In this document: in pieces, positions 54,591 to 64,000 of the stretch | How positions within the stretch are numbered: position 1 is the stretch's first letter | Layout: every line of letters starts with the position of its first letter | Assembly: GCA_021234155.1 (NCBI GenBank) | Contig: JAJEKV010000079.1 | Coordinates: 3,506,261 to 3,570,260, forward strand | DNA length: 64,000 bases | Direction of reading: 5' to 3' | From: Isoetes taiwanensis | Taxonomy: Eukaryota > Streptophyta > Lycopodiopsida > Isoetales > Isoetaceae | Position numbers and translations under genes: made by a program | Notes under the pieces: model-generated | What the model was told of the DNA's origin: nothing | What the model saw: only the letters and a program-made list of their open reading frames with translations | The model's database searches: none

Positions 54591-55702
54591 ACTCTTTTTT
54601 CATATGTATACTAGGGATCATAGGGGTTTTGGGATGTTATTCTAGTTATAAAACCACATAGAAAGGGGTCAAATTTGCCTATCAGAAACACGTATACTAG
54701 GGGTTTTTCGGCTACCCAATGTACCCAGGTGGCATATCCCCTATAAAGAAGGTAGATCCCCCGGGCCTTCTGGCTGCACAAGATTTAGGCTGTAGATGAG
54801 AACCAAACTCAAGAAGAATAAGAACCACACAGGTTTTAATTTCTTTGGCCATCTAGTCGAGAGTGAACTCCTTGGAAAATACTTTGTCCAACTATCTTAA
54901 CAACAATATCTTATTTTTGAATTTCCTGTAACTATGTCCACGACACAATGCTCATGTTCTTTTGTTTCGTCTTAGTGTTCTTCTTCGTTTTTTTATGCGC
55001 TTCTTGCTTGTTCTTTTATTTCAGCTTCCTCGAACATGCAGAAAATTCTTTATTGTAACTCCCACACATGTTGAACAAGATTAGATTTGCAAGCGTAGCA
55101 GCTTGCAAAAAAAAAGTATAGAAGCTAACCTATGGTATAGTGTAATCCACAAAATTGACTACATAATCTCTCGAAACCTTAGCTTACTCATGTCGACCAA
55201 CCACAAGAGGCGCCACATGACATAAGGCTGTTCCATCACGATTTATATTTGTTCCCAAGGGAATAATAAAGCTCACAATGCTCTTATCATATCCCTGTCA
55301 TTGTCTTGTAGCCAGCAACGTCGCGGCACTAGAGGCCATGCCTAAACCCATAGTAGTGTCGAAGAAAAATCATGTGTGCAAATAGACACTATGCCATTTC
55401 TTAAAATTGGAGAAGAAAGTCTGTAACATAGAAAGAAGAACTAGCATTTGCATATCTTACTTCAATGCCTTATAGCTCCAAGTAAGGGTTTTTATCCTCT
55501 TTCTTCTACAGACATATTTGAGAATAGACGATGCCAACTAGTGTGATGGAAATTGAACAACAATGGTGATTTGACAACATAGTTTATTTTGGAAGGTAGA
55601 GTATTTGTTTCAATGCTGCATCCACCAATGCAAATGTTCCAATAGATGTAAATTTTCAAATTTGTGCTTCACTATCCAGTTATGGTGCTCAAGAGATGGT
55701 TG
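54591..55702. other. Intergenic sequence
   Basis: No gene, RNA or mobile element could be supported. Confidence 0.4.
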
Positions 55703-56089
55703 CTCCATTCCTGCAATGAAATAGGTGAATATCTGTTGGGCAAACGTCTGCAAAGTCATGCACAAGAAACAATATTAGTAGAATATCACAAAATTATTGT
55801 TCTTACTGCTATGTTACCATTGGCAATAGATTACAACAAATTTAGAGGGTTCACAAAATCTGGAAAGGCTACTTATGCTTCATGTAGAAGCAAAAGTCCA
55901 TTCCACAATGAAATAGGTGAATATCTGCTGGGCATATGTCTACGATGTCATGGACGAGAAACAATATTGGGGTTAATATCACAAAATTATTGTTCTTACT
56001 GCTTTATTACCATTGGCAATAGATTACGACAAATTTAGAGTGTTCACAAAATCTGCAAAAGCTATGTATCCTTCATGTAGAAGCAAGAG
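55703..56089 (+). repeat. 194-bp tandem duplication
   Basis: Two units, 55703-55896 and 55897-56089, both run from TCCATTCC..CAATGAAATAGG to CTTCATGTAGAAGCAA. They share AATCACAAAATTATTGTTCT-type and CCATTGGCAATAGATTAC stretches and differ at roughly one base in ten. Confidence 0.92.
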
Positions 56090-56714
56090 GATTATTGTAT
56101 ATGATGTTCAAGATTTCCAATTAAATATAGATATTCAATTGTAGTAAAAGTGGACAAAATATAAATATTCAATTGTAGTAACAGGAAAACAAAGTCCGAA
56201 TCTGTATGCTATCTCTTGACAAAAAAGTAATATGCTCTTCCTTGGAAAGAGAGTGCATTTAATTTATTGTACTACGTCCATAAAGTTCAAAAGTTCAAAC
56301 TTCTGAAAAGGCCAACTATAATCGAGGACCTCTAAATAAACATCGCTACCTAGAACTATATAAATAAAACATTGGCTTGCAGATATGTATAACTTGCTTG
56401 CTTATTGAAACTGGCAAACCTAATATTTTATAGTTGATTATGACTTTGTCTATTCCTTTTTTTTATTTTAGTGGCTCTTTGATCTTAGGTGATTCAATGA
56501 CAATAAAATGGAGGCTCCAATATGGCTCCAAAAGCTATTGGCATGTAGCAATTGCTTTTTGTTGTTTTAGTCGTGCAACCTACTCAACAATGTTGTAGTT
56601 ACCTCATACGTCTTGCTATAGGTATCAATGCAGCTATCAAAGTTTGATTTCAGAGATTTGAACACGATCGATCTTCAATCATCTAGATTATCGCAATTTC
56701 AAACGTTTATCCAA
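56090..56714. other. AT-rich intergenic sequence
   Basis: ATATTCAATTGTAGTAA is doubled near 56131 and 56165. Nothing else could be assigned. Confidence 0.4.
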
Positions 56715-57059
56715 ATGCAGAAACATTCCAGAACCTAAATGCATGTTCAACGCTTGGCAGATCTGATCCATTAGAGTGGTGCAATCCTGAACGTTGATCT
56801 ACATATATGTAAAGGAATCTCATTCTTGTCGAACCATTCCAATTTAACGTAGTCTCAAGTCTTCTAGCGCCCGAGTCCTTGTATTCTACTCAGTTATATC
56901 AAGTATTTCCAGCATTTTAGCATGTTATTTGCGTATTTTTACATATTTCCTCTTGTTTTTCTATAAATTCATGATAGTTTGGACTGGAACCCCTTATTGG
57001 TTCTTGTCTTCTCTGAGCCTAAGTAGTTTTTTTTTTCAGTGTTTGGTGTTTTTATCCCT

Positions 57060-57901
57060 ATGGAAAGGATTTCATTCTTGTTACAACACGTCCAGCAAAT
57101 TATACAAGTATGTCAGCAGTTGCAGTTAGATAATAAAGAGTTCAAAGAATGGGTAGCATCTCATGAATCAGCCTTTTGCTCTAGATTAAGGTCATTATAG
57201 CCTAAGATCCACTTGACAGAGAAGTTTGACGGCACTCGATCCAAGCTTCACAATTTTTGAATCAAATCAGTTTGTAATTCAGCTCCATTCTCATAGGTAT
57301 CTTACGGATCAAGAACATGTTGGATTAGTCAGTTCTCTTCTCATAGGACTAGCTCTCAGTTGGTTTGCTCATTTGCTGGGGAGGGAATCTCCAGAGTTGC
57401 AAGACTTTGTGGTTTTTATTGCGGAGCTCGAGCCATGTTTCGAAAATACAGATCGGCAGCACACAGCTATCACAAATTCAGTAATCTCAATCAGTACATG
57501 CATCGAAATTTTATCAAACTGCTATAGCTACTGCTTAGGACAATGCTGCTATTCAAGATTGTTTTCGAAGAGGCTTACGTGAGGATGTGAAGGATATGTT
57601 GTTGACCATGGAGGCAGAACGTCAAGCTATAAAGTTTATGGTTCGTTGTGATAACTGTCTTTTTAAGCATAGGCAAGAAAGATGTAATAAACCTGTTTCT
57701 TTAATTTCCCAATCTCCAGTGATCACATCAATTTCTATTCCGCCTGCATCCCCTAAATCAAATAGCCTGATGCGCATGCAGGTTGATCATGTGGTTTGAG
57801 AGTCCTTGTTTGCAACCAAGAAGCAGTGCCGAAGGGAGGTTAATCTTTGCCTCTATTGTAGAGGAGTTGGCCATATCGCTCGTGGATGTCGTATTAAGTG
57901 A
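57060..57901 (+). pseudogene. gypsy gag remnant with zinc knuckle
   Basis: From ATG 57060: MERISFLLQHVQQIIQVCQQ and LTEKFDGTRSKLHNF, then YLTDQEHVGLVSSLLIGLAL with LSWFAHLLGRESPELQDF. After a frameshift it reads FRRGLREDVKDMLLTMEAE. The CCHC knuckle CLYCRGVGHIARGC (57848-57889) is intact. This matches the retrotransposon gag family of gypsy elements. There are several stops (for example 57198, 57259). Confidence 0.88.
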
Positions 57902-57994
57902 TCAAATCAGTAAAAAAAACTGTCGAGTCCAGTCTAAGTAGTAGGAATCTCTCGACGTCTGGCCGACATTTCTCAGACTCCTTCCACATGTGAC

Positions 57995-58260
57995 GAAGGT
58001 TTTATTCCTTTGGATAAGGCCAGTAAAGAGTTTTTTTATTTCCATATCGTTGGATTCACTTTGACGCAACCCAATAATGGTCAAAATGTATGCTCTATGG
58101 ATAGCACGTTCGCTTTTAAGCATGCCATTTCTAAAATCGGGATAGAGCACTCCAGTTCTATTGGGGTAATTGATGGACGAGAGATATCCTCGGGCGCAGC
58201 TGTAGAATGTACTGTATCTCTTCGAGTCCTGTTCGAATGAACTTCTTGTAACGTTTCTTT
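57995..58260 (+). pseudogene. gypsy aspartic protease remnant
   Basis: The frame gives MDSTFAFKHAISKIGIEHS, then IGVIDGREISSGAAVECTVS. The layout fits a retropepsin, but the catalytic D-S/T-G triplet has lost its glycine (DST). The following 350 bp (58340-58630) are rich in CCTG, GCTCCT and CATGTTC repeats and encode no RT. Confidence 0.65.
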
Positions 58261-59029
58261 CAATCTCATTACTAGCCCACATGTGCTTGTAGTCTTGTGT
58301 CTTCTCTGTCTCGAATTGCATGACCCACAGATTGATTAGCATTCCAGATCATCTCGATTTGCTAGTTCTAGCTCTAGTCCCAGTTCATCTACAATTATTG
58401 CCCTGCATCTACTTCAGTCCTTGCAGTATCATGGGCCCCCAATTCTGCTCGTGTTCATGTTCCTGGTTCTTGTTTTTGCTCCGTGTCCTGGTCCAGTTCT
58501 CACATCTACTTTCGTCCATATATCGAATGACGTTCTAGTTCCTGTCTAGTTCCTGCTCGTGGTCATGTTCCTGTTCTTGTTTATGCTCCTGCTCCTGCTC
58601 CTACTCATGTCCATGTTCTTGTTTCGGTGGAAGCTTGATCCCAATTGCGCTCTCAGCTTCGTATCTCGAAGATTTTTCTCCACGCGTTTATCAAATCTCA
58701 ACGACAAAATCCCATTTCAACATTTATAATTCAAGCTCAAATTATTGATTAGCTCTATTTCAGTAATATCCATCCCTGTCCTTCCTGATAAAGTATAAGG
58801 ATTTTGCTGATGTTTTGATAAAGTCAAAACTAGCAAACTTTCAGATCAGCAGTTCCAAATCATTTTTGGCCCCAGTCCATTGCATTAGCCATTTCTTTAT
58901 CCAAGACCCCTCATGATAGCACTCTACTGGATGTAATCCAGATAGCTCTTATCACAAATTCCTTGTTAGGATATTATTTTTCATCTTGGTTCAAATTCTT
59001 CCTCGAATGCTCCACGTTAGCATTAAGAC

Positions 59030-59860
59030 TATGATGCTTTTCACATTATGATGGGCTGCTTTTTTGCTATGATATTCTGTATGTTCCTGATGGTACTTTT
59101 CAAGTTCTGCAATCCTGCACGATTCCTCCCTCGACGGCCACTTTGGGAATTGGGATTGCCAAGACTCTAGAACTCATTACTCGAGATTATTGGTGGCCAA
59201 GTCTCCATCGCCGTCGGACTGTTGAAACTTTGCATGCCCATATGACACTTGCTGCCATGTAAAAGCTCCTAAGCACCTTATACATGGCCTACTTCAGCCT
59301 TTACCAAATTCAACCGGTCCTTGGAAGAGCATTTCCATGGATTTCATTGTTGAGCTTCCATCTTCTCGGGGCCATGATGCCATCCTTGTTGTCGTTCGAC
59401 CATTTCTCCAAGATGGCGCATTTCATTTCTTGCAGCACCTACATCTCCATTGAAGCCATGGCTGATCTTTTTCTTCGAGAGGTAGTTCGACTCCATACTT
59501 ACCAGATACCGTTGTTAGTGGTCAAAATCCCCAGTTTTTTACTTCTAGAAACATCTTCTAAACTCTTGCATATGGAATATTCGCTCTCTTCTAAATATTA
59601 TCAAAAAAACAATGGGCAAGTGGAACACACTCATCACACACTTGAGCAGTATTCATGATGCTTTATCAATTATCAGCAGGATGACTGGGTTGATTGCTAC
59701 CCTGATAGAATTTGCTTACAGTAATTATGTCCATGCTTCGATGGGTCAGATACCATTCTTTGATAATTTCGACACGCATCCTCGGTGGTCTTTCATTGCT
59801 CCAGGATATGACTCGGCCAATTCTAGTACTGAGGTCTGGCTCGCGAATATCTGCATGCTC
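59030..59860 (+). pseudogene. gypsy integrase remnant
   Basis: It begins with YDGLLFCYDILYVPDG and ELITRDYWWPSL, then the core: FDHFSKMAHFISC, then STYISIEAMADLFLREVVRL. A segment with NGQVEHTHHTLEQY follows. The zinc-binding HHCC is partly lost and the DDE aspartates are only partly readable through several frameshifts. Confidence 0.85.
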
Positions 59861-60572
59861 TAGGATATTCTCTAGATCCAAATGTGTTATCGTCAACATG
59901 GAGACAAGCACTGCCAAGATGCTCCTCCTTTTGCAGTTGCTGATCTTGCTTGGTATTTGTATTGGGATCTGCCAATAGCTCATCTCTCGGTGCTTGTTTC
60001 ATTGACCAAGTTAGTGATGTTAAAAAATGCAGGAGTTTCACTGACGTTATCTGGATAAGTCAAGTACGAGTACTCCAGCTCCAGCTCTACAGACTCGTCG
60101 CTGTCGTAGGAGGAAATGGTATGATGACCATACATGTATTATACTAGTATGTACAATGATGGTCGTCACATTGATACAAAAAGGTATGGGGCCGAGTTTG
60201 AACTTGCAATTCTCTAAATGCAAGCCACATACCTTTGCCAATTGAGATATCTACATTTCTGAAGAATATTACCTTGTATCCTTCTCATATGCGTATCGTT
60301 TCTTGGAGGTTCTGGAACATTCCAAAACCTAGGTGCATGTGCGGCACTTGGCATGGTCTCATCTATTGGAGTGGGGCAATCCTGACCATTGGTCTAGATA
60401 TATATAGAGGAGTCTCATTTTTGTCCAACCATTTTGGTTCAAAGCCAGCCTTGAGCCTTCTAGCTCAAATCCTTATATTCTGCTCAGTTATATCAAGTAT
60501 TCCCAACATTCCAGCATATTCTTTGCATATTTCTTTCATATTTCTCGCGTATTTCCTCATGTATTCATGTAG

Positions 60573-61143
60573 GTCAATGACAATTGTCGCAACTCTACTT
60601 GTAAATCTGCTATCATGTCAGCCTCCTTTATGTTGTTCTTTGATCTAGAAATAGCCAATGCCCATTTTTGTGTACATACTGCCTTTTTATATCATCAAGC
60701 ATTAAGTTTGGTTGCTGCATCCACAACTTGGCCCGACCCCATACTTTAGTATTTAAGACCTTTTTATAGAATAAAGATTCCCATTTTAACTTAAGGTGCC
60801 CCTTATATTTAATATCCTTTAATAGTTATGAATATTTTGCCTTAGTTTAATATTATCCTATGCCCCATTTTTCTCTTAAGCAACCATGAGGAATAACATT
60901 TACATAGTATTTGCCATATTTTTCCAACCCATTCAATGCGCACCATTCCTCTGTGCTTACTTCATATCGATCCTTCTCTTCTCAAGATTGATCGTCGGTG
61001 ATCATCGATACCCTGGAAGTTTTATAAACCTGCAAAATCCAGAATTAATTACGGATATTCTTGTACTTCCATAGTACTATATATCTGTTGTACCTCTGCG
61101 GTACTACTAGATTATATCTCCCCAATACAGATGCAACTTTTGT
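60573..61143. other. Intergenic sequence with a short dispersed repeat
   Basis: Positions 60907-60970 (AGTATTTGCCATATTTT.CCAACCCATTCAA) recur at about 63366-63430. No gene was seen. Confidence 0.5.
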
Positions 61144-61340
61144 CAGGCCTATTGTGTTGCAATTACAATTTCCACTCTTCAAAAGTGTACATCATGCACT
61201 CTTGTTCAAGCCCATTATGGTGCAACACAATTACTAATCTATCAAAAGGCATTCACTTTTAATACACCATGTTCAAGCCTATTACTTTACAATCGTAATT
61301 ACCAATCTACCATGGGTATTCATAAAAGATTTAAAATCTC
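61144..61340 (+). repeat. Diverged 63-67 bp direct repeats
   Basis: Three weakly conserved units begin CAGGCCTATTGTG (61144), CAAGCCCATTATGG (61207) and CAAGCCTATTACTT (61274). Each is followed by CAATTAC..T.T.C.A and a GTTCAAGCC-like junction. Confidence 0.55.
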
Positions 61341-62600
61341 TATTCCACATAAAGAAATTCACTTAAAAAATTTCCTTATAAACCCCCATTATATGATGCA
61401 ATTTGAGCCTCTGCATCCATATTTCTGGTATCTTATCCATAGAGTGAAGAAATGCTCTAGTAATAATATTTAGCATCTTTTGCGCTAAGCAATCCTACAA
61501 ATAAAATCAAGCATTAATATAGCTGATCTCCCACGACCATTGCTTACTATTCAATCAGCTTTTCAGATCTCTACAATCTAGATCTCCGCAAGCTTAAGCA
61601 AGAATGCTATTGGCGGCTTCATATTCAGGCTAGGAAGGCTAGAAGGTTGTATGTCAATAGGTATGGATGCAGATATTCAGAATAGACTTTTAGAATTTGT
61701 ACGTGGATATGGTAGATACAACAGATGGGATGCAACAGAGGGAAATTATCCCTAGTTTCCTTCAAGTTTTGTATGTGTCAAAAGGAGCTTCTGCAGGGAG
61801 GATCAAGATTGCACAGCGGCAATCTTTCCCAATTTCCCCTCCCTACAGCCCTCCAAATAAGTTTGTATTATTTGTTTGCATAAATTCCATCCTTAAAATG
61901 TGATCCTTCAATTGTAACTTGAAATGTTGCTTAATGAGAAATGCTGATTAGCTTCACATACACGAATTACAGAGATGGGTAAAACAGAATCTCTTGCTGG
62001 AATTTATGAAGTTTGCTGCCCATTCTATTTTTGGAGATGGCCGTTGGAGCTCCACCGATATAGAGGCCCTTATATGAGGGGTTTGTGGATCACTGTTATG
62101 ATAAATAAATAAGAACTCGTACCTGGTTCAGGTTATAAAGTCACTAGGTTGAAGAACATCTTCATGCGGAGGTCTGTGAGGATGGGATGAATGAGAATTG
62201 GGTTTTGAGGCCAAGTTAGAAGTCTGTTGATTCTTGTGAGCTTGATGCGGGTCAGCGACGCTTGAGCGCTTGATCTTCAACAAAGGGTGTGGTCCCGAGC
62301 CCTATTCGGGACATGACGAAGATGAACTTACTGCTCTAATCTTGCTCATCTTCTGCTCTAATCTTATATTTTCAACAACTCTATCTCCACATGTTCGTAA
62401 GCTTCAAAATCTGCGGTGAATCCAATTTTGAAGCGAGCTTGTGGAACAGAGAATTCAAACCCAAGAAAGAATCCAGCCTTCACTGAAATCTTCTGAATGC
62501 GCTCTGGCCAGCAGAAAGCTGGCGCAAGATGCTTTACTCTAGCAACATATGCATCCGAAACCTAAAAAGGATTCGAAACCCTACAACGGATCGGAACTCT
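61341..62600. other. Intergenic sequence
   Basis: No gene, RNA or mobile element could be supported here. Confidence 0.4.
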
Positions 62601-63016
62601 GTATATCTCAAGCGAGATGTGGTTAATGTGGCCAAAACATTTTGGGTTAATGTGGCCAGGCCACATTAACCACTAGTTAATGTAGCCATCCGATATCAGC
62701 CAGGTGGTTAATGTGGCCAAAAAAATGGTTAATGTGGCCAAAAATCCAGGTTTCAAACTGCGCGGCAGGGGCAAAAATTTCAATCGACTGGTTCTTTCTG
62801 CTCTATGGGCAGTTTGATTCGATCTAAAAACACCATGCCAATCGCTTTGTCTACTCCTTTTATGCTAGATTGGTGAAGAAACGAAGAGATTTGAGGCAAA
62901 TTGGAGCCGGATTGACAAAAAAATGCCAAAAATAGTTGGTTTTTGGGCTTCAAATCGCGCCGTTCTTCATGGCTGATACAGGTGGCCACATTAACCACAT
63001 CTCGCTTGAGATATAC
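62601..63016. mobile_element. MITE-like element with 34-bp perfect inverted ends
   Basis: 62601-62634 and 63016-62983 are perfect inverted copies starting GTATATCTCAAGCGAGATG and ending GGTTAATGTGGCCA. The tip itself contains the small palindrome ATCTC-AAGC-GAGAT. The motif GGTTAATGTGGCC occurs as five forward copies (62621, 62645, 62675 variant, 62706, 62727) and two inverted copies (62659, 62984). The element is 416 bp with no coding capacity. No target-site duplication is obvious in the flanks. Perfect ends suggest a young or conserved element. Confidence 0.75.
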
Positions 63017-64000
63017 ATCGTTCCCAATGGATCTCTATAACCCAGAATTCACTATGAGATTTTGGAGCAAGCAAAAGATGATTTTGGATTAGCCTGAAGT
63101 CTGCCTGATTTGGCAGTAACGAGTATCACTGGGAAGAAAAATGGATCAGTTGGAAGGGTGAAAGGACGGAAGGACTCCCCAGAAATTGCCCGATCAGGAG
63201 ACGCTACCATAGAGTGCCCGAGCACATAAAAGTGTCAATACCAAGATTATACGATTTTTTTTCTCTTGATTTTTTTCCCCGGACAAACCCGGGTGGCCGG
63301 AAAATAAGAAGAGAATAAAAGGTAGATTCTCATAGAATCTTGCCTATAGCAATTATATAGTTTAGATAGTATTTGCCATATTTTCCCAACCCATTCAACG
63401 TGAAAAACTCCCCTTGTTTTGCTTCATATTAAAACCCATCAATATTGATAAATTTTCTCGTCAATTTGCCCCTAGCGTGAGCCCACCTTGCTTCCAATAA
63501 ACATAGTCAATTTGCTAATAAATCATTTAATGCCGCTTTCTGTGTTTTGACGACTACACCTTCCATATGTGGGTGTGGATGTCTCAGCTGCTTCTAATGG
63601 AACAATGAATGATAGCTTTGTCCCCAAGGCTAAGCTAAAGCTTAGTCTACGTTGGCTTGAATAGGATATTGGACATTTCAACTTAAGGTACACCATGGAC
63701 ATACTTGATTGTTCTAAGAATCAGATCGCATTCCAACTAAAGCAGTCGTAGTACATGCTATGACAGGAGAAATGTGAGCCTTTAAACAGACTGACAACAA
63801 GAACACAGATGCTTAAGTGATGGATAGATGGATCAGCTTCCTTCTGACTTATGCCAGCCTTTGAATAGGGTGACAACAAGAGAGCAGATTCCAAGTGATG
63901 GAGCAAACAGATGCAATGACAGAATATGTTTTGCTACGACTAAACAAGAAGCAATTTTTACGTCAAGGCAAGTGGGTCTGCCTTCCGGAAGATTTTCAAT
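63017..64000. other. Intergenic sequence
   Basis: Second copy of the 60907 repeat at about 63366-63430. GCCTTT.AA.AG..TGACAACAAGA is doubled near 63778 and 63853. No gene was recognised. Confidence 0.45.

Larger units (their letters stand above)
56715..60572 (+). mobile_element. Ty3/gypsy retrotransposon, decayed, RT missing
   Basis: Two related LTR remnants, 56715-56965 and 60309-60572, share AACATTCCA.AACCTA, GAGTGG.GCAATCCTGA, GGA.TCTCATT.TTGTC and CTCAGTTATATCAAGTATT. Between them gag, a zinc knuckle, protease and integrase occur in the gypsy order, but only about 790 bp separate protease from integrase. RT and RNase H (normally over 1.5 kb) are absent. Stops and frameshifts are frequent throughout. 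The outer LTR edges and target duplication are too eroded to define. Confidence 0.88.

Noticed and set aside
58320-58630. Leu/Val-rich frames in the CCTG/CTCCTG repeats
   Set aside because: Low-complexity codon repeats inside the gypsy element; no start or conserved domain.

Overview
The window is nuclear DNA from a land plant with a large, repeat-rich genome. The evidence is spliced genes with GT..AG introns, a plant-type U1 snRNA gene with a USE/TATA promoter, a plastid-type MutS2 with a Smr domain, a DYW-style PPR remnant, a PECT1 remnant, and Ty1/copia, Ty3/gypsy, LINE and tRNA-headed SINE elements. A fern or other seed-free vascular plant would fit, but I cannot prove the species. There is no sign of bacterial or organellar sequence.

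Layout. 0-4 kb: AT-rich sequence with a PPR pseudogene (2.3-2.8 kb). 4.06-5.79 kb: an apparently intact four-exon MATH/TRAF-like BTB/POZ gene, preceded by short tandem repeats and followed by a 77-bp duplication of its own 3' end. 6.6-7.2 kb: dispersed repeats, a SINE and telomere-like CCTAAA-rich sequence. 8.3-11.1 kb: an unidentified coding remnant (minus) and a PIF1-type helicase C-terminal remnant (plus). 11.73-15.65 kb: a block bounded by inverted repeats that encloses an array of GGATCACACCA / TGGTGTGATCC hairpins. 17.4-24.2 kb: the most unusual region. It has copies of an LTR-like repeat (TGACGTTC...GAACGTCA), then a decayed acidic/lysine-rich reading frame, then a clear but broken histone H3-fold domain. 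After that come three ~197-bp tandem repeats with nested dyads, a TATA box, and a gene pair (ORF1 intact, ORF2 broken) with no recognised homologue. 25.8-34.7 kb: a chromovirus integrase tail, a 5.2-kb copia element with several internal deletions and insertions, and a second copy of the LTR-like family. 37.75-37.97 kb: U1 snRNA gene. 40.2-40.85 kb: a 211-bp unit repeated three times. 42.5-45.6 kb: complete MutS2 gene (minus, four exons, 949 aa). 48.7-51.8 kb: 5'-truncated LINE (minus). 53.1-54.3 kb: PECT1 pseudogene that keeps its introns. 56.7-60.6 kb: decayed gypsy element with both LTR remnants but no reverse transcriptase. 62.6-63.0 kb: a 416-bp MITE-like element with 34-bp perfect terminal inverted repeats.

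Only three loci look functional as host genes: the BTB gene, the U1 gene and MutS2. ORF1 at 22.67 kb is intact and has plant-style promoter features, so it may be expressed. Everything else recognisable is mobile DNA or decayed gene copies. Several unrelated tandem arrays share a unit length of about 190-215 bp.

All homology calls are from reading the translations by eye. No database search was possible.
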